Shown in pieces: positions 60,011-64,000 of a stretch of DNA of 64,000 nt. The stretch comes from Streptacidiphilus rugosus AM-16 (lineage in GTDB: Bacteria; Actinomycetota; Actinomycetes; Streptomycetales; Streptomycetaceae), in NCBI RefSeq assembly GCF_000744655.1, contig NZ_JQMJ01000003.1, positions 434,001-498,000 on the forward strand, given 5' to 3'. The notes below the pieces were generated by a model. That model worked only from the letters and a program-made list of their open reading frames with translations. It searched no databases and was not told the origin of the DNA. A program made the position numbers and the translations under genes. The stretch's first letter is position 1. Every line of letters starts with the position of its first letter.

Positions 60011-60085
60011 CGACCCCCAACCCCAACCCACCACCACCGCAGCTCTCTCTGCGGAGCGTGGCCCCTCCGAGGAGGGCCGGGGTTT

Positions 60086-60098
60086 GGGGCGGAGCCCC
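60086..60098. repeat. target site duplication, left copy
   Basis: GGGGCGGAGCCCC, repeated exactly at 62182-62194 immediately outside the right terminal repeat of the IS element. Length 13 bp fits the IS4 family. The target is a GC-rich hairpin sequence. Confidence 0.8.
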
Positions 60099-60310
60099 AA
60101 TGTCGTTCTGATCAACTTCGCGGCGGGGGCTTGCCTCGTATAACAGAGGCCAAGATCCTTTCCCCGCGTACGGCCGGCTAGCCCTACGCGCACGCGGCCA
60201 GGTGTGGTCCCCGGCCTGCCTTGGGTATCACGCAGAGTTATGCCTCGGCGATGTTGCAGCGGCACGCGACGTGTAAGGATGCCCTCCTTGACCTTCGAGG
60301 AGGGCTGACA

Positions 60311-60652
60311 GTGCCGTTGCTGTTCTGGATCGGGACACCCGTCCTCGTTCTGATGTGGTCCCAGACGGCGTGCGGTGCAGCGCATCTTCGCTGGGGACGC
60401 ACTCCGACCTGGCGGATCGTGCGATGCCGATTCGAGGATCGACGCCATGTGGCCTTCTCGGCGGGACTTGCTGGCTTCATCAGCACGGGGTTCGCGACCA
60501 CTCATTCGATGCCCTGGCACGCTGACCTCGGGCAGCTGCTGCAACAGGGATCGTGGACCTGGGCAGTAGCGATGGTCACGGCAACTTCTGCATCCGCCGG
60601 CGCGACGTGGCTCGTCACACGACCGCAAGGGCAGCGCGGCCGACGAGGCTGA
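60311..60652 (+). CDS. small membrane protein, passenger of the IS element
   Basis: 113 residues from GTG 60311, with GGAGG seven bases upstream. Three hydrophobic segments (VPLLFWIGTPVLVLMW, HVAFSAGLAGFISTGFATT, WTWAVAMVTATSASAGATWLV). No recognised domain. It lies between the left terminal repeat and the transposase in the same orientation, so it moves with the element. The upstream 60117-60310 stretch holds no other gene. Confidence 0.6.
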   Translation: MPLLFWIGTPVLVLMWSQTACGAAHLRWGRTPTWRIVRCRFEDRRHVAFSAGLAGFISTGFATTHSMPWHADLGQLLQQGSWTWAVAMVTATSASAGATWLVTRPQGQRGRRG

Positions 60653-60796
60653 CCGTGGCCGCGGTGCCGAAGTGAAAGTGCCGTCACGGACAGTATCCGT
60701 CAGCGCGGCCAGCTGATTCCCCAGCAGATAGCCGCAGCGGGGAGTTCCAACTCGCCACTGACACCTCGTTTCGTCGGGTGGGGCGGGCTCGTTTGG

Positions 60797-62168
60797 GTGT
60801 GTATGGGGCATGCGTGGACAGGGCTCTCGGACCGGGTGGCGTTAGGGGAGTTGACGCAGTTCATTCCCCGGGAGCTGGTGGACGAGGCGGTTCGTGGGCG
60901 GACGCTGGATCGGTCCCGGCGGGCGGGTCCGTTGCCGATGCGGTTCGCGGTGTACTACGAGTTGGCGCTGGCGTTGTTCCCGGACCAGTCCTATGAGGAC
61001 GTGGCGGTGGATCTGACCGGTGCCGGAGCTGGCCGCTGTGGTTCCGGCGAAGTCCGCGCTGCTGGGGGCTCGCCGTCGGCTGGGTCCGGAGGCGATGCGG
61101 GCCGTGTTCGAGAGGGTGGCCGCGCCGGCTTCCTCGCCGGCGACGGTCGGCGCGTTCTGGCGGGGCCTGCGGACCTGGGCGGTGGACGGACTGCAGCTGG
61201 AAGTGCCCGACAGCACGGAGAACCGGGTGTTCTTCGGCGGCCCGACCACCCGCAACAGCGAGGGCGAGATCTTCGTGTGCGGCTACCCGCAGGCCAGGGT
61301 CGTGGTCCTGGTGGAGACCGGAACACGGGCGGTCCGTGGCGCCCGGGTCGGCACCTACCACGACGGCGAGCGCGGCCTGGCCGGGGAACTGGCCCAGTTA
61401 CTGGGACCGGGGGATCTCGTGCTGTTCGACCGGGGCTTTTCCGGCGTCGCCCTGTGGCTGGACTTCCTCGCCTCCGGGGCCGCTGTCGTCATGCGGGGCA
61501 AGTCGAACATCGCCCGAGCCCGGACGCGACCGCTTCCCGACGGCAGCTACCTCGCCGAGATGTGGGAGGACGGCCGGGTCGGGCAGGCGAACGCCGCCCA
61601 CGTCACCGTGCGGGTGATCGAGTACACCCTCGGCGGCGAGAAGATCCGCCTGTTCACCAGCCTCCTCGACGTCGAGGTCTATCCGGCCGCCGAGCTGGCG
61701 GCCCTGTACGCGGAACGCTGGCAGTGCGAGGTCGGAATCCTCCAACTGAAGGCCCTGCAGATGAAACGGGCGGCGGTCCTGCGCTCCCACCACCCCGACC
61801 AGGTCGTCCAGGAGATCTGGGCACACCTCACCCTCAACCACGCCCTCACCCGGCTGACGACGCTGATCGCCGACGCCCGCGGCCAGGACCCGGCCCGGAT
61901 CTCCTTCGTCCAAGTCCTCAAGCAAGTCCGCCGCAGCGTGATCCGCCAGCTCACCCGCACCGTCCGCGAAGCAGCCGACGCCGCCCGGGCGATAGCAGCC
62001 GACCTTCGTCGCTACCGCAATCCCAGCCGCGGCCCCCGCACCAGCGAACGCCGCGTCAAGCGCATCCGCCACCGCTTCCAAGGACGACGACCCGCCCCAC
62101 CCGGCACCCCCGTCACCACACCCACCACCCCCGCCCGCATCACCCTGCTCCCCTACCAACCCGGTTGA
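60797..62168 (+). pseudogene. IS4-family transposase, frame broken at codon 75
   Basis: DDE transposase. The 5' frame (from GTG 60797 or ATG 60803) has the IS4 N-terminal domain (LGELTQFIPRELVDEAVRGRTLDRSRRAGPLPMRFAVYYELALALFPDQSYEDVAVDLT). At 61019-61020 the reading must shift by +1 to continue as PELAAVVPAKSALLGARRRLG. The catalytic core has AVDGLQLEVPDS, LLFDRGFSGVALWL-like VLFDRGFSGV and AERWQCEVGILQLKALQM (D, D, E). A one-base deletion or sequencing error is most likely; a programmed shift is less so. TTA codons occur at 60842 and 61398, so a restored protein would need bldA. Confidence 0.8.
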
Positions 62169-62194
62169 TCAGAACGACATTGGGGCGGAGCCCC
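62164..62194. repeat. right terminal repeat and right target duplication of the IS
   Basis: Terminal repeat 62164-62181 followed directly by GGGGCGGAGCCCC (62182-62194), the second copy of the target duplication. Confidence 0.8.
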
Positions 62195-62570
62195 ATGATC
62201 TGCGGTTGGCCGGCGGACTGCTGCTGCTCCGGACCTGCGCGGTGACCTTCCTCGTGACCGTAGGCGCCGCCGCTGGCTGGCTCGACTGTTGGCGGTCCCC
62301 GCGTCCGCTCTGCGAAAAGGCTGTTGATCGCGCTCAGCGACCGCCCCTTGTGGGGGTTTGCACTGGGGTGGCTCGTCGTTGTGCGGCGGCCGCCCGCCGC
62401 CGGGCCCGGCCGAGCCTAAAAGCGGAGGCGGGCCCGAGCGGCGGGGCGGGCCGCGCCGCGCATGGCGCGGCGTGGTCGTCTTGATTCAGTAGAGAAAGTC
62501 ATCACAGCATGCTTGGCGAAGCCGGGTGTCCGGTCTCGGGTGATGCTTGACACCGCGTTCCTCGGCTTGG

Positions 62571-62894
62571 CTATTCGTCCCCGAACGCGAAGGGTTCCAC
62601 CCTCCATGGCAGCCTGGCATCGTCTCGATAGGCGGCGAAGCCGGACCGCAGTCCTGCCGTCTGCGCGATAGCGGGGTCTCTCTCGGCGATGTGGGCAAGG
62701 CAGTAGATGCCGCATGCGTCGGGGACGTTGGGGTCGTTGATTCCGTCACCCACCAGCCAGTCCCCGTCCGGGTCGTGGATCACGACCAATGCGGGCAACT
62801 CGCCGTTGGCGACGGTGCGCTGCACCACCGCCCCGAGGCTCGGCGGGAACGTGAGGCCCGTGCCAAGCATCTCCGCACCAAGTTCGTGGTCCAC
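62571..62894 (-). CDS. hypothetical protein, immunity-like
   Basis: 107 residues. GELPALVVIHDPDGDWLVGDGINDPNVPDACGIYCLAHIAERDPAI is the recognisable core, seen in small accessory proteins of streptomycetes with a VxHDxDGDWLVxDGxNDP motif. GTG 62894. It continues the minus-strand run interrupted by the IS element. The 376 bases from 62195 to 62570 hold GC-rich hairpins (for example CGCCGCGC-ATG-GCGCGGCG near 62452) but no supportable gene. Confidence 0.6.
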   Translation of the reverse strand: MDHELGAEMLGTGLTFPPSLGAVVQRTVANGELPALVVIHDPDGDWLVGDGINDPNVPDACGIYCLAHIAERDPAIAQTAGLRSGFAAYRDDARLPWRVEPFAFGDE

Positions 62895-63069
62895 GACCCG
62901 GAGTCTGTCACGGTCCGGCCTCGGCGTGAGCGCCCAAACGGAGATCGTCTAGTACTCCAGCAGGACTTTGCTATCTGACCTGACCCTATGAGGGCCGGGC
63001 CCCCTTCCGTGCTCAGCCCGGCGGTGCTTATCGTCCGGGTACACACGAGATCGGGAAGGAGGCCCGACA
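62895..63069 (+). ncRNA. IS110 left non-coding end, possible bridge-RNA region
   Basis: 175 bp without a gene just before the IS110-type transposase. It includes an imperfect hairpin GCCGGGC/GCCCGGC (about 62996-63024). IS110-group elements encode a bridge RNA in the non-coding left end that guides target and donor recognition. The element's left boundary cannot be fixed; CTAGTACTCC at about 62949 is a possible end region. Confidence 0.35.
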
Positions 63070-64000
63070 ATGTCTGTCTACGTCGGGATCGACGTGCACC
63101 GCAAGCGGTCGCAGATCGCGGTGCTGGACGAGGAGGGCGCGGTCCGGATCAACCGGAACGTGTCCAACGGGGTGGGGACGGTGCTCGGGGTGATCGGGGA
63201 CCTGCCGATCGGCACCCCGGTCGCCTTCGAGGCCGCCTACGGCTGGGGCTGGCTGGTCGAGATGCTGGAGGACTACGGCTACCAGCCGCACCTGGTCCAC
63301 CCACTGCGGTGCAAGGCGATCGCCTCCGCGAGGCTGAAGAACGACAAGGTCGATGCCGCGACGCTGGGCCGGCTGCTGCGCGCGGACCTGCTGCCGGAGG
63401 CCTGGATCGCGCCACTGGACGTGCGGCAGCAGCGGGCCCTGCTGCGGCACCGCTTCCAGCTGGTGCGGCTGCGGACGCTGCTGCGCAACCGCATCCACGC
63501 GGTGCTCGCGGACGGGGGCCATGACCGGGCCGGCGGGTTCGCCACCGCGCCGGGGCGGGCCTGGCTCGCCGCGCTCGACCTGCCGGACGCCTCCCGCCGG
63601 GTGGTGGACGACCTCCTCATGCTGATCGACGCCATTCAGGTCCCCATCGACGCCCTGGACGCGCAACTGGCCGCGCACGCCCGCGGCGACCCCCGAGTCA
63701 AGACCCTCACCGCACTGCCCGGGGTCGGCACCCTCACCGCGCTGGTCATCATCGCCGAGGTCGGCGACGTCACCCGGTTCCCCTCGGCGCGCAAGCTCGC
63801 CTCGTGGACCGGACTCACCCCGACCGTCCGCGCCTCGGATCTCACCGTCCACCACGGGCACATCTCCAAGCAGGGCGACACCTGGCTGCGCTGGATCATG
63901 TGCGAGGCCGCCCAGACCGCGAAGCGGCACCCCGACTTCGCCGACACCTACCAGGCCATCGCGGCCCGCCGCGGCAAGAAGATCGCCACCACCGCCATCG
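63070..64000 (+). CDS. IS110-family DEDD transposase (3' end beyond the window)
   Basis: At least 310 residues. Start ATG 63070 after GGGAAGGAGG. The RuvC-like N-terminal part has YVGIDVHRKRSQIAVLDEEG (first D), FEAAYGWGWLVEMLEDYGY (E) and DKVDAATLGRLLRADLLPEAW (D-x2-D). The C-terminal transposase_20 part has LTALPGVGTLTALVIIAEVGDVTRFPSARKLASWTGLTP and ISKQGDTWLRWIMCEAAQTAKRHPDFADTYQ, containing the catalytic Ser region of IS110. No frameshift visible. Transposase IS110 works with a bridge RNA. The gene runs past position 64000. Confidence 0.92.
   Translation, partial: MSVYVGIDVHRKRSQIAVLDEEGAVRINRNVSNGVGTVLGVIGDLPIGTPVAFEAAYGWGWLVEMLEDYGYQPHLVHPLRCKAIASARLKNDKVDAATLGRLLRADLLPEAWIAPLDVRQQRALLRHRFQLVRLRTLLRNRIHAVLADGGHDRAGGFATAPGRAWLAALDLPDASRRVVDDLLMLIDAIQVPIDALDAQLAAHARGDPRVKTLTALPGVGTLTALVIIAEVGDVTRFPSARKLASWTGLTPTVRASDLTVHHGHISKQGDTWLRWIMCEAAQTAKRHPDFADTYQAIAARRGKKIATTAI

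Larger units (their letters stand above)
60099..62181 (+). mobile_element. IS4-family insertion sequence with passenger gene
   Basis: 2083 bp. Ends AATGTCGTTCTGATCAAC (60099-60116) and the exact complement (62164-62181) form 18-bp terminal inverted repeats, flanked by 13-bp direct repeats. The right terminal repeat contains the transposase stop. Inside are a small membrane-protein gene (60311-60652) and a transposase in two frames. IS4 elements are usually about 1.4-1.6 kb, so the extra 600 bp on the left carries the passenger. Confidence 0.85.

Noticed and set aside
61020-62245. Continuation of the 5' transposase frame to 62245
   Set aside because: After 61019 this frame gives Arg/Pro-rich shadow sequence; the DDE motifs are in the +1 frame.

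Overview
The window is about 73% GC chromosomal DNA from a filamentous actinomycete of the Streptomycetaceae (Streptomyces, Kitasatospora or Streptacidiphilus type). Pointers are SsgR/SsgA, FemX, DUF5326, DUF6049, PadR next to inositol-phosphate synthase, TTA codons confined to accessory genes, and many GTG starts with leaderless-type promoters. The left 53 kb carries gene orders that Streptomyces keep close to oriC (trxA-trxB-anti-sigma-ECF sigma-pseudokinase-murJ-DUF6049-pcnA, then ino1-padR-PBP-GT87, then rpsF-ssb-rpsR-rplI and dnaB). Five 42-58 bp palindromes centred on a parS-like GTTTCACGTGAAAC core agree with that position. No rRNA, tRNA or CRISPR array was found.

Region by region. 1-12.1 kb: thioredoxin system with a SigR-type promoter (GGAAT-N18-GTT), a coupled ECF sigma/anti-sigma pair, and a MurJ flippase with an adjacent membrane pseudokinase, both serving peptidoglycan precursor export. 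12.1-13.4 kb: an MFS gene broken by a frameshift. 13.7-22.7 kb: inositol-1-phosphate synthase, PadR regulator, class A penicillin-binding protein, GT87-type membrane glycosyltransferase, alanine racemase-like protein and FemX. 22.8-28.7 kb: S6/SSB/S18/L9 operon, MATE exporter and the replicative helicase DnaB, preceded by five DnaA-box-like 9-mers. 28.7-47 kb is a more variable core stretch: cyclic-phosphate receiver-like protein, HD hydrolase, Eis-like acetyltransferase, a large AfsR-type regulator, a DrrAB-type ABC exporter, a SnoaL-fused sigma factor, an SsgA-like protein, TetR plus membrane protein, serine hydrolase, metallo-beta-lactamase-fold protein, MerR plus atypical thioredoxin, an N-terminally extended flavohemoglobin and a Nudix hydrolase. 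47.1-53.2 kb: ssgR-ssgA (sporulation septation), small membrane proteins, cupin, YibE/F protein, and thiC behind a TPP riboswitch.

From 53.3 kb to the right end the DNA is accessory. It holds an XRE/TPR regulator divergent from an RsbW-like ATPase and three overlapping tiny ORFs, a run of small minus-strand genes that resembles a poly-immunity locus (L7/L12-CTD-like, SUKH/SMI1, PH-domain and unknown families), a 149-bp interrupted palindrome, an IS4-family element with 18-bp terminal repeats and a 13-bp target duplication that carries a passenger membrane-protein gene, and an IS110-family element running off the right edge with a possible bridge-RNA region upstream.

The more unusual signals are the extended parS palindromes (one inside a sigma-factor gene), two copies of a 103-bp branched hairpin element, the cohort of genes with a TANNNT-like box only 6-8 nt before the start codon, a 10-bp inverted repeat lying over the promoter of a YqeY-like gene, an AT-richer patch inside the thiC 3' end, and the passenger-carrying IS with a frameshifted, TTA-containing transposase.
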